From Anagrus nilaparvatae (lineage: Eukaryota > Arthropoda > Insecta > Hymenoptera > Mymaridae): a stretch of DNA of 64,000 nt. The notes beneath the pieces are model-generated. The model was not told the DNA's origin. It worked only from the letters and a program-made list of their open reading frames with translations, and did not search any database. This document shows, piece by piece, positions 32,765 to 44,790 of this stretch. A program made the position numbers and the translations under genes. Numbering within the stretch: position 1 is the first letter of the stretch; every line of letters begins with the position of its first letter. Location of the stretch: the NCBI GenBank assembly GCA_022575985.1, contig JAKSXM010000007.1, forward strand, positions 32,242,501-32,306,500. The letters are read 5' to 3'.

Positions 32765-33197
32765 GCTTTTTAAATTTTATAACACTTTTACACATTAACT
32801 TTACTCCTCATTAGTATTAATTAATTTACTAAATAATTAGATACGATTAGATAATTAAGTACAGATACGATCTGAAATACTCAATTCCCCAGACCACACA
32901 GAGCGAAAAAAGCAACAGCTGATACTGCTATTCCGATGTAGCTGCTGCTTCTCGATTAGCAACTGCAGACACTACTATTCGCGGCAGCAGCAAAATCGAA
33001 ATCTGTATTTATTTTTTCCTCAATTTGAAGGTATATAAACATTTATTTTAAATCCTAATAATCACTTAAAAAGAAAGATTTTTATTATGAATTGAATTAT
33101 TTAAATATGAAAATAAATATATATATGAAAGCATTAAAATGTTTAATATTCATTCTAAATATTCATGAAAAAATGCTTTATTAAAATAAATAATTTA
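32765..33197. other. Leader or LTR-like sequence beyond copia gag
   Basis: Contains a more GC-balanced block at about 32880-33000 (CAGCAACAGCTGATACTGC-like CAG/CTG-rich text) that could be the 5' leader/LTR of the minus-strand copia; no matching copy at the other end was found. Confidence 0.3.
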
Positions 33198-33423
33198 TAT
33201 AAAGGCGCTGCGGCAGACGTCGCGAATAGCAACCGCTGCGGCCACAATAGCAGCTACCGCTTTGTTCGCTCCGTGCACAGCTAGATATTCAGCATCATTC
33301 AAAACCTTTGATGCATATACTACTGGTAGGCCTTTACCTATTTCGCCTTGAGACAGCACCGCTCTCGAAGCTACGCCACTGGCATTGGTTATAAGGACAG
33401 ATTTGCGGCTGAAATCTGGATAT
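33198..33423 (-). pseudogene. Ty3/gypsy RNase H fragment
   Basis: Opens with YPDFSRKSVLITNASGVA, then AVLSQGEIGKGLPVVYASKV, LNDAEYLAVH. This is the start of a gypsy RNase H domain. The expected catalytic Asp in the T-D-A-S motif is Asn here (ITNAS). The rest (AVAAIVAAAVAIRDV) no longer matches. Single short fragment without RT or integrase next to it. Confidence 0.65.
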
Positions 33424-33695
33424 TAAGTATTATTTCTATAAATTTACTTAAGTTCTTTTCAATCTTTTTGAAAGAATTTTAGAAAATTAAAATTAAAATA
33501 ATATTTTTGGCTACGCCTACACGAAACTACACGTACACGAGAACTGGTACACACGAGGAATAAAATTTTTTAAAATCTTTAAATATTCAATATTTTTAAA
33601 ATTTATGATTTGTGAGTAAAAAGAAAAATTCAAAAAAAAATAAATCTTATTACTCTAATAAAAAGATCCTTTTACTCCTTATACACGTACCTTAC

Positions 33696-36315
33696 GTCAA
33701 CATTTGAATGAAGCGGAAACACGGCATTTTGTATAGGGTACATAGGGTTTTTTGGGTCGCTGATTACGATGAGTGGGTCAGTTAATTACCATCACGTCAG
33801 GATCAAGGTCATTTGAAGGTCACGTGCAAAAGAATGCACGGAAAAAATCTGAATTGTTTTTTAGGTGAAGGAATCCGATTCCAAGGTCGAATTAGCTCTG
33901 TGAGGTCATAGTCAAAGTCATTTGAAGGTCATGGGCCGAAATTCATAGAAACAATTTGAAAAACATCATGTATGTTTTGGAGGTCAAGAAATTCGAATCT
34001 GAGGTCAGCTAAGCTCAGTGAGGACAAGGTAAAGGTCATTTGTAAGTCATTTTGGTTATTCAAGGTCAATTGCAGTGTTGTCGGCATTTTAGGGTTCGAA
34101 AAACATGAAAAATATCATAAATAAGTTTACGGGTTAGCAAAAAGCTGCATGCAAGGTTAGTTAAGGTCCATCGATTCAGTTTCAAGGTCATTTGACGTTC
34201 ATAAGTAATTAATTGATCTGCTTGAGAATCTTTGACTGTACTTTTGTCGTCATTATAAGTGTATTATTCGTCGGGTTGATAACGTTTACGTTCAGTATTA
34301 AATGTTCTTCTTATCCCTTTTCTTTTGTGGGTTTCGTTTAACTCTCTTTGCAAATTCCAACAATAGTCTGCTAGCATATTTATACCCCAAACACCTTGAT
34401 ATCTTTTTTCAAATTCCCTAAGATCTTGGTGCATCCTCTTACCTTGTTCTTCGCTGAAATTTCCTAAGTTTTCGGGAAAGTATTCAATATGAGAGTTTAA
34501 AAAGTGAAGTTTCAGATTCATGAGACATCCAACTTCTTTAAAGTTGGTCAACAATTCAGAAACAATATTCTTATAATCAGGATCTTTGTTATTTCCTAAA
34601 AATTTTTTGGACACTACTCTGAAACTTTGCCATGCAGCTTTTTCTTTATCCGTCATTAGCTTTTCAAATTCTTTATTTTTTAGCAACTCTCTTATATCAG
34701 GTCCCGTAAATACACCCTCCTTAATTTTTGCTTCTGAAAGCTTTGGCATGATTTGAAAAATATGCATGAAATATGCACGCGGCACTTTGAACTTTGCTGA
34801 TCGCTTTACTATTCCTAACTTTATGTGTAATGACGGCAGAAGAATCTTACGTGAAGGTACCAAACTTTCTTTTCAACATTCTTGACCCCTGGAGTTAAAT
34901 CTTTTCTGGCAGGCCAGACTTTTCTTACATAATGTTCATCTCGAGCTCGACTAGCCCACTTGCATAGAAAGCATGGATATGACGTGTAAGCTTTTTGCCA
35001 GCCAAGCAAGGTGGAACTTATTTTTAAATCGCCGCAAATATCCCACTTATCTGTATCATATTTAAGTTTTTGCAATAAGATATGCATGTTATAATTTTCC
35101 TCATTCAATACAACAGAATGAGCAACAGGTATAGGAGCATATTTGTTTCCATTATGAAGCAAGATTGCTTTTAGACTTCTTATTGAAGAATCTATGATAA
35201 GACGCCAATGAGAAGATTCGTATTGAATGTTTAATTTTTTAAACAAACCGTTAACATCACTGCAGTAAATCAAGTTGTTTTTCTAAAATATTTTCTAAAT
35301 GGTTTGATTTTTTGTATTTTTTCTGGTACGGTAATATGAAACCTTTGTTCCGGAAGCTAAACATTTTTTATCCCTAAGTCTTGAAGCTAGCAACTCAGAA
35401 CTTTCTTTTAAAAGACCTAAACGATAAAGATCACTCAATTCTTCTTGGGTAAATTTCGATGGAGCTTGGTTATCTTCTTCTTCTGAACTGGATAAAATAT
35501 CTTCAGTTTCCGTTTATTCTTCTTGAGATGTATCAAAAGATTGATCTTGCATTTCGATATCACTAGTGTCATTAGATTCGCTATCTGTTAATACAGAAAA
35601 TGTTACCGACGCTACTCGTGAGTAAGTAATAGATTTTTTATTCTTACGATTTTATCTACGAATATTAATTAAACAGAAGTAAAATCTGACGCGTGATTTG
35701 ATGGCTTTCTTTCATTGGAGAAGAAAAAATTTGTTTTTTCGTTTTCTTCAAAATTGGATTCCTTGACCTCAAAAACATATGTAGGATGTTTTTCAGAATT
35801 TTTTGATAAAATTAATTGCACATGACCTTCAAATGACCTTGATCATGACCTTACAGAGCTTATTTGACCTTGGATTTGGATTCCTTGACTTCAAAATCAT
35901 ATGTATGATGTTTTTCAGATTGTTTCAATGAATTTTTTGGCACATGACCTACAAATGAACTTGACTATGACCTTGCAGATCTCATCTGACCTTGGATTTG
36001 GATTCCTTGACCTCAAAAACATATGTATGATGTTTTTCAGATTGTTTCTATGAATTTTTCGGCACATGACCTTCAAATGACCTTGACTATGACCTCAAAG
36101 AGCTTATTTAACCTTGGATTCGGATTCCTTGACCTCAAAAACATATGTATGATTTTTATTAGATTTTTTCCGTGCATTCTTTTGCACGTGACCTTCAAAT
36201 GACCTTGATCCTGACGTGATGGCGATTAACTGACCCACTCATCGTAATCAGCGACCCATAAAACCTTAAGTACCCTATAAAGAATACCGTGTTCCCGCTT
36301 CATTCAAATGTTGAC
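33696..36315 (-). mobile_element. 2.6 kb TIR element with AGGTCA-rich tandem TIRs
   Basis: GTCAACATTTGAATGAAGCG (33696) is mirrored at CGCTTCATTCAAATGTTGAC (ending 36315, with one base difference). The arms hold GGTCGCTGATTACGATGAGT then tandem ~122-bp units containing AGGTCATTTGAAGGTCA (three in the left arm, 33810-34200; four in the right, 35815-36215). Between the arms lies a minus-strand gene (34264-35600). The arms are longer than needed for simple TIRs and unequal in copy number. Confidence 0.8.
34264..35600 (-). pseudogene. Transposase-like protein of the AGGTCA TIR element, broken
   Basis: Reads right to left. An acidic N-terminal part (stop near 35515), TQEELSDLYRLGLLKESSEL, then stops near 35300-35280, then a 150-codon frame with SSHWRLIIDSSIRSLKAILL, DTDKWDICGDLKISSTLLG and a Cys pair (YPCFLCKW). 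A one-base shift at about 34855 moves to a 199-codon frame with LLPSLHIKLGIVK, EAKIKEGVFTGPDI, LHFLNSHIEYFPENLG, EEQGKRMHQDLREFEKRYQG and ADYCWNL. I recall this as a recurrent uncharacterised arthropod protein. Candidate acidic residues are D in LIIDSS and D in CGDLK; a third acidic residue may lie in the EEQGKRMHQD block. Its position inside TIRs supports a transposase role. Confidence 0.65.
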
Positions 36316-36324
36316 CTGTGAAAA

Positions 36325-36855
36325 TAGAGTTTTAACCCTTTAAAAAAATGTCAAGATACTATTGGCCTAAATAAGTATAAAAAATAACGTTAATTTAGTT
36401 TAATTCTAAGCTGAAGTTTTAGAGAAAATGTGTTTTTTAGGGTCAAATTTTTCTTTAATTTCAACGTGTATATTGGAAAATCAGCCTAGAAGAATATATG
36501 TGTGCGTAATACTTTCTGAATTCTTTAATTACTGAATGAAATAAATTTAAAAACAAGATGGTGGATTTAATATGGCGGATATAAATGATACGAGATTATT
36601 AGTTAATGATTTTTTGCTTGCAGTTATTTCTATGAAGCTTAAACTTATTAGAATTCAGTGGATATTTTTATGAAAAATTAATATTTCACATTTAAATTAT
36701 TAAAAACTACTCCTAAAAGAGGTGTTTTTGTTCATAATTTCAATTTCCGAAACTTAATTTTCCGAACATTTTAATTTTAACCTTTACTATGTGTATTTAT
36801 TTCTCAAGTAATTTAAAAATGAAATATTAATTTTTTATAAAAACATCCCCGTAGG
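36325..36855 (+). repeat. ~530-bp direct repeat, copy 1 (empty site)
   Basis: Shares CTATTGGCCTAAATAAGTAT, AAGATGGTGGATTTAATATG, CGAGATTATTAGTTAATGAT and AAAACATCCCCGTA in order with 39245-41040. Copy 1 runs through the point where copy 2 is interrupted at 39579, reading GATTTTTTGCTTGCAG without insertion. It ends exactly where the copia fragment starts (36857). Confidence 0.85.
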
Positions 36856-36856
36856 G

Positions 36857-38672
36857 GATACCTTTCTTTGACGGTACTAATTTTGATAACTGGAAATTTA
36901 GAATGGAAACTTTGTTAACAGAATTAGAGCTTATAGATTATATAGTTGCACCGTATACAGATAAGTATGAAGAAGATACAGCAGCTCAAAAAACGGCGAA
37001 AACGAAAGAACTTGAAAATCACGCTAAAAGCGATCGAAAGTGTCGTAATCAACTCATACGTATTTTTGACAGTCAGTTAGAATACGTAAAAGACACAAAA
37101 TCTTCGTTTAAGCTGTGGAGTGTGTTAACGGGAGTATTTCAACGTAAATGTATAACAAGTCAATTCTCGTACAGAAAAAAACTTTTATTGTTGAAATTCG
37201 TTGCGCAGAAGGACCCATTGACAAATCTTTTTCTTACATTTGATAAACTTGTTCAAGAATCGCGCGGGAATGGTGCAACGGTAGAAGAAAACGACAGTGT
37301 GTGTATGCTTTTGTTAAGTATGCCAAAATAATTTAATAATGTCGTAACTGCAATTGAAACGGTGAGTGCTGAAAATTTAACTTTAAGATTCGTAAAAAGT
37401 CGGTTAATTGACGAAGAAACGAAAAGAGCAAGGTTTAGTATGGAAGAAATGGTAACTGATTTACCAGCAGCGTTTTCGTCTCATGTAAATACTAAAGGTA
37501 AAAATAATAAAAAAGGGGGAGATTCTAAATTTCCTTTTAAATGTTATCGCTGTCATAAATTTGGACACAAAAAGTCGGATTGTCCAGATGGTAAAGACAC
37601 AGGCACCTCTTCAGGGGTTAAATCGTCTGCGAACGTGGCAACACGGGAAGATTTAGATGACGAGTATCAGTACGCCTTCAGTATTACTAATGACAATAAT
37701 AATAATAACGGCAGTGAGTGGTGTATTCATTCAGGGGCATCTGAGCATCTTGCTACCATTAACACTATGTTAGAAAATATAGAAATGTTAGAAAAACCTG
37801 TGTACATAAAAGCTGCTAAATCAGGAAGTATAATGTCTGCAAAGGAAATTGGCAAATTAAAAGTAAACAGTTTAGTAAACGGTAATGTCTTAGCAATATT
37901 ATTAAAAGAAGTATTATTAGGGTAGTATTACCTGGCTTAGAACATAATCTTCTGTCTGTAAAAAAATTGGAAATAAAAGGATATGAAGTTTTATTTAAAA
38001 AGGGTAAAGGCATGATTATTAAAAATAATAAGGTTATAGCTATAGCAGAAAGAAATGATAAAAGTTTAAATACTGTGAAGTTTAATTCAAATGTTGACTC
38101 CGTTATGCTAGCATGAAGTTTAAAACTTTGGCATGAAATATTGTGACATTTGAATTATAAAAGTATAAAATCATTGTTTGAAAGCTCAAGTAGAGAAGAA
38201 ATAAAAATTAGCGAAATTCAAAGTGAAGTGTGCGAAACTTGCATGAAGGGAAAGCAAACAAAGCTTCCACATAAGGATACAAGAAATAGGGCCAAGAGAG
38301 CGCTAAAACTAGTTCACAGTGATGTAATGGGTCCAATTAATCCAGAATAACATGATGGTATGCGCTATGTTATTACGTTTGTTTGCTGAATAGGTTGCTT
38401 TAACTGTTTGGCATCAGAATTTCTGTGGTTGAAAAACTTGTTAGCCTCATTTAATATTCGTATTCAAAGAAATAGATTAAAGTTGTATGAAGATAATCAA
38501 TCTTGCATTCATTTGTTAGATAAATGGGAGCATTTAGATGTTAAATATAATTTTGTAAAAGAACTTGTAGATAGTAAGGTCATTTTAGTTCATTATATTA
38601 ATTCTGAAAATCAGATTGCTGACTTATTTACTAAGTCATTATGTTTTGAAAAATTTGTAAAGTATTCGTAAA
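36857..38672 (+). pseudogene. Ty1/copia polyprotein, gutted
   Basis: Starts IPFFDGTNFDNWKFRMETLL before the ATG at 36903. Gag frame to 37331 (stop where copia gags continue), second frame 37362-37925 with the zinc knuckle CYRCHKFGHKKSDC and the protease motif WCIHSGASEH, in which the catalytic Asp of D-S-G is His. A frameshift near 37920 leads to PGLEHNLLSVKKL. The pre-integrase block (VCETCMKGKQTKLPHKDT) ends at HSDVMGPINPE (38350). Integrase and RT are then deleted and the sequence jumps to the RNase H end (LYEDNQSCIHLL, NQIADLFTKSL), stop at 38669. Non-autonomous and dead. Confidence 0.88.
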
Positions 38673-38718
38673 GTATAGGTATAATTCCAGTAGAATAAGG
38701 GTTATTAGATTTAAATTT

Positions 38719-38980
38719 AGGGGAAGTGTTAAAGTATATGAATTTAGGCTTATATTTAAATCTGTAAGATGGCATCACTCTTCTTTTATTCTTGTGTGTG
38801 TGTGTGGGCGACTCGCTTGCCGGTTCCTACTGAGAGAGACAGTTGTTGTATGACCGTTTAAACAATAGAACTTATGATGATTAAGCTAAATCTCATTTTT
38901 GTACTTTTGTCTTTTTATGTATTATTTTACGTAAACTTAATAAATATTAATAAATAAATCTTTTTATTGAAATCTTAGCA
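38719..38980 (+). mobile_element. Copia polypurine tract and 3' LTR
   Basis: AGGGGAAG (38719-38726) precedes TGTTAAAGTATATGAATTTA (38727). The LTR runs about 254 bp to CTTAGCA (38980), with imperfect TGTTAAAG/CTTAGCA ends, a (TG)n run near 38798, and AATAAA signals near 38940-38960. There is no 5' LTR: the element begins inside gag at the boundary of the direct repeat. Confidence 0.6.
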
Positions 38981-39244
38981 CTAGTGATTTTAATTAATCC
39001 AATTATAGGATTCTAGTGTATTCGATTTTTTTTTCCAATAAAATTATGAAAACAAGTTCCTAGACTTTTATAGCAATGTAACTAGAACATTTTTATTTAT
39101 TAAATACTTTTAATAAATAAAAACTGACAGACAGCGAGTAGGATTGAACCAAATAGTAGTAGAAGTTTTAAGAAAGTAGTTTTGAAAAAGTTGTAGTAAA
39201 TTTAAAAAAACAAAATTGATTCTGCGAATAGCTGTCTTTTTGTC
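38981..39244. other. AT-rich spacer between LTR and direct repeat copy 2
   Basis: No gene or recognised repeat. Confidence 0.5.
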
Positions 39245-41040
39245 CTAAAAATTAGAGTTTGAATCTTTTGAAAAAGTGTGACGATACTATTGGCCTAATT
39301 AAGTATAAAAAATAACGTTAATTTAGTTTAATTCTAAGCTGAAGTTTTAGAGAAAATGTGTTTTTTAGGGTCAAATTTTCCAGCAATTTCAACGTGTATA
39401 TTGGAAAATCAGCCTTAAAGAATATATGTGTGCGAAATTTTTTCTAAATTATTTAATTACTGGATGAAATAATTTTAAAAACAAGATGGTAGATTGAATA
39501 TGGCGGATAAAAAACTTCATAAAAAATAAGATTTTATAAAAAAAATGATACGAGATTATTAGTTAATAGTTTTTTTGCGACGGTGTCTATATACACTTAC
39601 CGTTTCCACACGGCATTTCGTTTCTCAGATAAGATTCACGGGTTTTCATCTTTTCCGTGTATATCCGTGTGACTTACAAATAAGCCAAACTTCTGCCGTG
39701 TCTAGCCGTATAAAAATTTGTTTTACATTTTACGCCGTTTTTAGCCGTGTCAATATAATAAAATGAGCTCAGCCGTGTGTAACCGTATGAAAAATGAATT
39801 TATAGTTGCAGCCGCGTGTTGAACCGTAGCACTGTTAACGGAAAAGAGATCAACCGTGTCTAGCCGTATGAAAAATGAATTTCAAGGATCAACCGTGTTT
39901 AACCGTGGATTTATAAGCATACATTCGATCAACCGTGAACAACCGTATGAAAAATGCTTGCCGTGTGTAACCGTATAAAAATTTAATGTATAAATACGGC
40001 CGTTAAAAAAAAAGAATTATTAAAAGTGCATAATATTGGCGCATGGGGCCTTCAGCCCCCTTATGTGCTGTCATTCAATATTTCTGTCAATAATTTAATT
40101 TAGTTAAAATTTATTTTTACGAAAAGGGGCCGAAGGCCCTTTGAGTGAGCTAATATATAGAGTACGTACGGTTAAAAACGGCAGAAGCTATAAATTCATT
40201 TTTCATAAGGTCATAAACGGTTGAGCTGTTATTTATTGTATTAAAACGGTTACACACGGTGGATTCTTTAAAATTATTTTTCATACGGCTAGACACGGTT
40301 GATTCTTTAAAAGCATTTATCATACGGTTGCACACGGTAGATCTATTATATGTTTATAAAGACACGGTTAAACACGGTTAATGTTTCAAATTAATTGTTA
40401 TACGGCTACTTGCGGTTTACTTTTTTTTTGTTAATATTTATACGGTTAAACACGGCAGTAGTTATAAATTCATTTTTTATACGGTTACACACGGCTGAGC
40501 TTTTCCTTATGATATTGACACGGTTAAACACGGTTGATTCTTTATATAAATTTTTCATACGGTTGGATACGGCATTTCTTTTTATTTATTTATAATGACA
40601 CGGTTATACACGGTTGAAGTATTTGAATTATTTTCACACGGTTTTTTACGGTAGATATATAATTAAACCTGCGAGTCATACGGTTATATACGGTAATTTT
40701 GTACGGTTACATACGGAAAAGATGAAAAACCGTGAATTTTATCAGAAGAATGGAACAACCGTGTGAAAACGGTAAGTGTAAATAGACACTGTCTTTTTTT
40801 GCTTGCTGTTATTTCTATGAAGCTTAAACTTATTAGAATTCAGTGGATATTTTTATGAAAAATTAATATTTCACTCTTATATTATTAAAAACTATCCTAA
40901 AAGAGATGCTTTTGTTTCTAATTTCAGTTTCCTAAACATAATTTTCCGAACATATTTATTTTAACCTTTACTATATGTATTTATTTCTCAAGTAATTTAA
41001 AAATGAAATATTAATTTTTCATAAAAACATCCCCGTAATT
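39245..41040 (+). repeat. Direct repeat copy 2, split by a 1.2 kb insertion
   Basis: 39245-39578 and 40794-41040 together match 36325-36855 closely. The insertion between them is the CCGT-array element. Copy 2 continues past the CATCCCCGTA point into TTCTTCATCAGCGACCCAAA, which copy 1 lacks because the copia fragment abuts there. Confidence 0.85.
39579..40793. mobile_element. 1215-bp TIR element built of paired CCGT motifs
   Basis: Ends GACGGTGTCTATATACACTT and (complement) GACAGTGTCTATTTACACTT: ~35-bp TIRs with about four mismatches. TTTTTTTGC is present on both sides (39570-39578 and 40794-40802), while the empty copy at 36611 has a single TTTTTTGC: an 8-9 bp target duplication, in the hAT/MULE range. 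The left half carries about nine dimers CCGTGTNTARCCGTATGA in plus orientation; the right half carries about fifteen in minus orientation at ~40-bp spacing. The centre (about 40035-40160) has GGGGCCTTCAGCCCCC and GGGGCCGAAGGCCC hairpins. No credible ORF: the frames at 39575, 40150 and 40395 are translations of the repeats. Confidence 0.85.
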
Positions 41041-41389
41041 CTTCATCAGCGACCCAAAAAACCTAAATGGACCAAATCTGGACGCTCAAAGTGCAAAAAT
41101 AACACATCTACCCCTTTTTGGTAGACCTGTTACGAGGTACCGAGGCAACCTCGTTTGATACGAGGTAAGGCGAGACGAGAACGAGGCGAGATTGAAAATT
41201 TTAAAACCTCGTTAAACCGAGGCGAGACCGAGATTTAAATTTTCAAAACCTCGTTCTCGCCTCGTCTCATAATTTTATTAAAAATTGCGCCTACAAGATC
41301 GCAACCAGCATAAGCCTTTAAAGCAGAAATTTTGTTTTCGTACACGTGTTTATATTGTTTATGTGATTCGGAGAAGAATGTTTTGAATT

Positions 41390-42589
41390 TAGTGCTTCAC
41401 GATATACGAGAATAATATCGTTATTGTATCGTATCGTATCGAATTTCGATACGATATCGATACGATATCACGTTAAGTTTACTGACGACGATACGATATT
41501 TGTATTTTTCGATATCGTCAATATTCTCGTATTTATCGTATCGTCGATAATTAATTTCGAGAATATCGAAAAATATCGATCTTGATTTTTTTATATAAAA
41601 GTTTAAATTTTTACATATAAATAAGAGAATAAAAGCGCAGATAATAATATGAGCTATACTGCTGTCACTTTATACGTTACAGAATTAGCAGAACAGAAAA
41701 TTTAATTGTATCTGTTGCGTTTCATTAATTTTGGATCCTCGTGTAAAAAGCGATGGATTAGATGTAACACATTGGGGTAAAGAGATAAAAGAAGAAACAA
41801 TGAAAATATTTAAACAGATTTATAAACATTATTACCAACAGTATAAAGGAAATGGAGATATAGAAACCCAAGAACCTGAGCACAAATAGCAAAAAACAGA
41901 CAAGAGTGAAAGCTCAATTGATTTTAATGTCCTTTTTCTAAAAGCTGAAAATTCGTTAGAATCAGAAAAAGACTTCATAATTATTTAACATCCTGTCAAG
42001 CTGATCCTGATTGTGATATTTTCTTGTGGCGGAAAAACCACTGCAAGATTTATCCGATTATTTCAAAAATGGCTCGGGACATATTATGTGTCCCTGTGAC
42101 ATCACTACCAGCTGAAAGACTTTTTTCGGAAGCGGAAAATACGATAAGAAAAGAACGTTGCTCTGTAACTGATGAAAGCATTTGTGCCTTAGTCTGTACA
42201 AACATATGGATGAAAAGTTCATTAAAAAAAACTGCATGCGAGGTGGTGATCTAGTTAAATTCATTAATATTAGAATTGATAAAAATTTATAAAAAAAATA
42301 TTATTAACTTTATTCAATAAAATTATATATCAATTAATATAAATACTGTATGATAATAAATGTTGTTTTATACTAATATTATTTTTTTTTTCATTTATTA
42401 CAATTTTATTTATATCAATTAAGGACGATATTATATCGGATTTCGAGACGAGAACGAGACGACATCGATACCGATACGATAAATAGTTTTAGAAATATCG
42501 TTGACATCGATACGATACGATACTTACGTTGGCACTAACGATACGATATCGATAATTACGAAATATCGATATCGTATCGTGAAGCACTA
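41390..42589 (+). mobile_element. Second hAT-like element nested in the first
   Basis: TIR TAGTGCTTCACGATA (41390) and TATCGTGAAGCACTA (ending 42589). Subterminal arrays of ATCGATACGATATCG-type palindromes occur at 41400-41580 and 42425-42580. GTTTTGAA lies just before (ending two bases short of the TIR) and GTTTTGAT just after: a 7 of 8 match, consistent with a slightly decayed 8-bp duplication. Contains the C-terminal half of a hAT transposase. Confidence 0.8.
41725..42254 (+). pseudogene. hAT transposase C-terminal half (nested element)
   Basis: About 41725-41890 encodes ILDPRVKSDGLDVTHWGKEI, typical of the region before the hAT dimerisation domain, ending in a stop. After a frameshifted stretch, 42024-42254 has FLWWRKN-type text, YPIISKMARDILCVPVTSLP, then AERLFSEAENTIRKER with the catalytic-region E and the hAT C-terminal dimerisation motif. 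The N-terminal half with BED finger and both Asp residues is absent: the element is internally deleted. Confidence 0.8.
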
Positions 42590-42713
42590 GTTTTGATTAT
42601 TTACTATAGTTTCGTTTTATTTTATATAAGTTTTATTATTTCATATTACGATTATGTATTAGTTTTATAATATTAAATTAAGAATGAAATGCCGAAATTC
42701 ATGTTCATAAAAT

Positions 42714-44790
42714 GTGGATGCTGTTTAAAAAAACAAAAACAGTTTCTGAAAATATTGTTTCACCAAAAATATCTTCTCCAAAAGGCAGAAGTATAGATGC
42801 CAGTTATTTTGAAATTTCGTATATATAAAACATAAAATATGGATTTTGTTTGACTTGTAGTAAAAATGATAAAGGAGAATTTAAAATTAGTTTTAATATG
42901 ACTGGGCATAATACTAAAAGTTTGAGGACTTATCTTCAATAATGTGATGCGAGTATTTATAAAGAGTTAGTATCAAAAACGGAAACAAATAAAAATTCAA
43001 TTAAGGCTACAAGAAAAACCAATTTAGAAAATTTTTTTATGGTAATTCAATCATGATATTATTTATAAATTTATATATTATGTATACTAAAAGATATATT
43101 TTAACTTTAGAAAACAGATTTTGGGTTGTTAGAAGATAAAAGAAAAAATTTTTTGTTTATAGCTGGTAACAATTTGCCATTAAATTTTTTTGCCTCTTAA
43201 TAAGGCTTATCTTCAAAATCCTCCCAAAAATCTACCTTATCGACAAAAATTACGTGAAGATACTATTGAAGAACTCAAAATAATGCAGAAAAAGCTAATT
43301 GAGTATTTGCAGTAAAACTCGTCCAAAATCAGTTTTACTTTTGATGGATGGTCATCTAGAAATCTTGATCATTATTATGGATTAACTGGGCATTATATAG
43401 AGAAAAATTGGCAGTTGAAATCAATTGCACTGAATTTAATTCCAGCCAAAAAACAATATTCTGGATCTGATATGAGTAAACTTTTTCTTCAAACTTTGAA
43501 AAAATTTAATTTATTAAAAAAAATTGGTGGTATCACAGTAGACAATGCATCTAGTAATAATACATTTTTTGATAACCTTAATGATTTGCTTCATTCAGAA
43601 GATGTATTAGATTTTAATAAAACTTTAGATCATTGTAGATGTCTGACTCACATATTGAATTTAGGAGTGCAAGATACTTTGAAGTTTTTGCGGTTTAGAG
43701 CTGAAGAAGAAAGTAGTGAAAGTGATTCTGAAATCGAATTAGAAGCTGATATTTTAGAAAAAGATAAAAATGAGGTAACTGATTTAATAACGAAAGTGAG
43801 AAATATTTGCCGACAAATAAGAAACTCTAGTTTATTAATAGGAGAATCAAGAGATTTTTGTCAACCTTTCAAAATCCAATTTGTCAAACCAATATTAGAT
43901 TGCCGAACACGGTGGAATAGCAGTTTGAATATGCTAACTGTTTTTCGAGATTTGAATTTATCCATAAAATCCTTATGTGATAATAATTCAATTAACTACA
44001 GAATATCAGATATTTAATGGGAGGCAATCGATATCATAATTTCTTATTTACAAATTTTTAATCAAGTTTCAAATTTATTGTCAAAAATATCCAACTCTTC
44101 CAGTAGCAGTTTTAGCTTTTAATGTATTACCTGGTAAGGTTGAGAAAATTGTTTTTGAGTTGGACGAAATCAATAGAAATCACTTAGATGAAATTTTGAT
44201 CTGTGCATTTCAAGATGGCAGGAATAAGATTTCGAAGCATTACCGACTGTGCAACTGGTTTTATAGTGCTTCTCTTATCTTCAATCCTAGACACAAGGTT
44301 AAAAAGTTTTCAAAAACGGAATGGGGGAAAAAGCTAGAAAAAGATAGCAAGAAATGCTTTAAAAACTATATAAAATTTATTATAATAACCTGAAAGCTGA
44401 TGGAAATGAAACAGAAAGAAAAGAAAAGAAAAATGAGAACAATAATCTTTTAGATTTTTCTAATATATTTGATGAAGATACGGAAATAAATTGGGAAGAA
44501 GAGTTAAGTGCCTATTTAAAAGCTCTATGTGCACCAGAAAGTACTGATATCCTACTTGGTGGGGTGGTCCTGAAAAAACATACCCTATACTAGCAGCAAT
44601 GGCTAGAGATAAGATGGCAATTCAGGCTACGTCCGTAGCTGTAGAACGCCTTTTTTCAAACGCAGCCCTGATTGATCAACCAAAAAGAAGATGATGCTTT
44701 GACAGCATTGTTATTTATCAGCTCATGGTCTAAGTCTGATCTTGTCACAGAAATATGTGATTTTTATCCTGATTCTTTATGTGGGTAATA
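42714..44790 (+). pseudogene. hAT transposase (outer element), broken
   Basis: An N-terminal BED-type zinc finger (YGFCLTCSKNDKGEFK ... MTGHNTKSLRTYL) is interrupted by stops near 42825 and 42941. The catalytic domain starts SFTFDGWSSRNLDHYYGLTG (first D, about 43345). The frame 43415-44017 has GGITVDNASSNNTFFDN (second D), the CRCLTHILNL motif and DCRTRWNSSLNML. Later pieces are NWFYSASLIFNPRHK (about 44260-44300) and, near the end, TYPILAAMARDKMAIQATS then VAVERLFSNA (catalytic E, about 44640). At least four stops or frameshifts. Order and motifs match a full-length hAT transposase, so the element was once autonomous. Confidence 0.88.

Noticed and set aside
39575..40595. Frames at 39575-39766, 40150-40335 and 40395-40595
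   Set aside because: They translate the CCGT motif arrays (repeating SAVCNRMKN-like text) and carry no domain.
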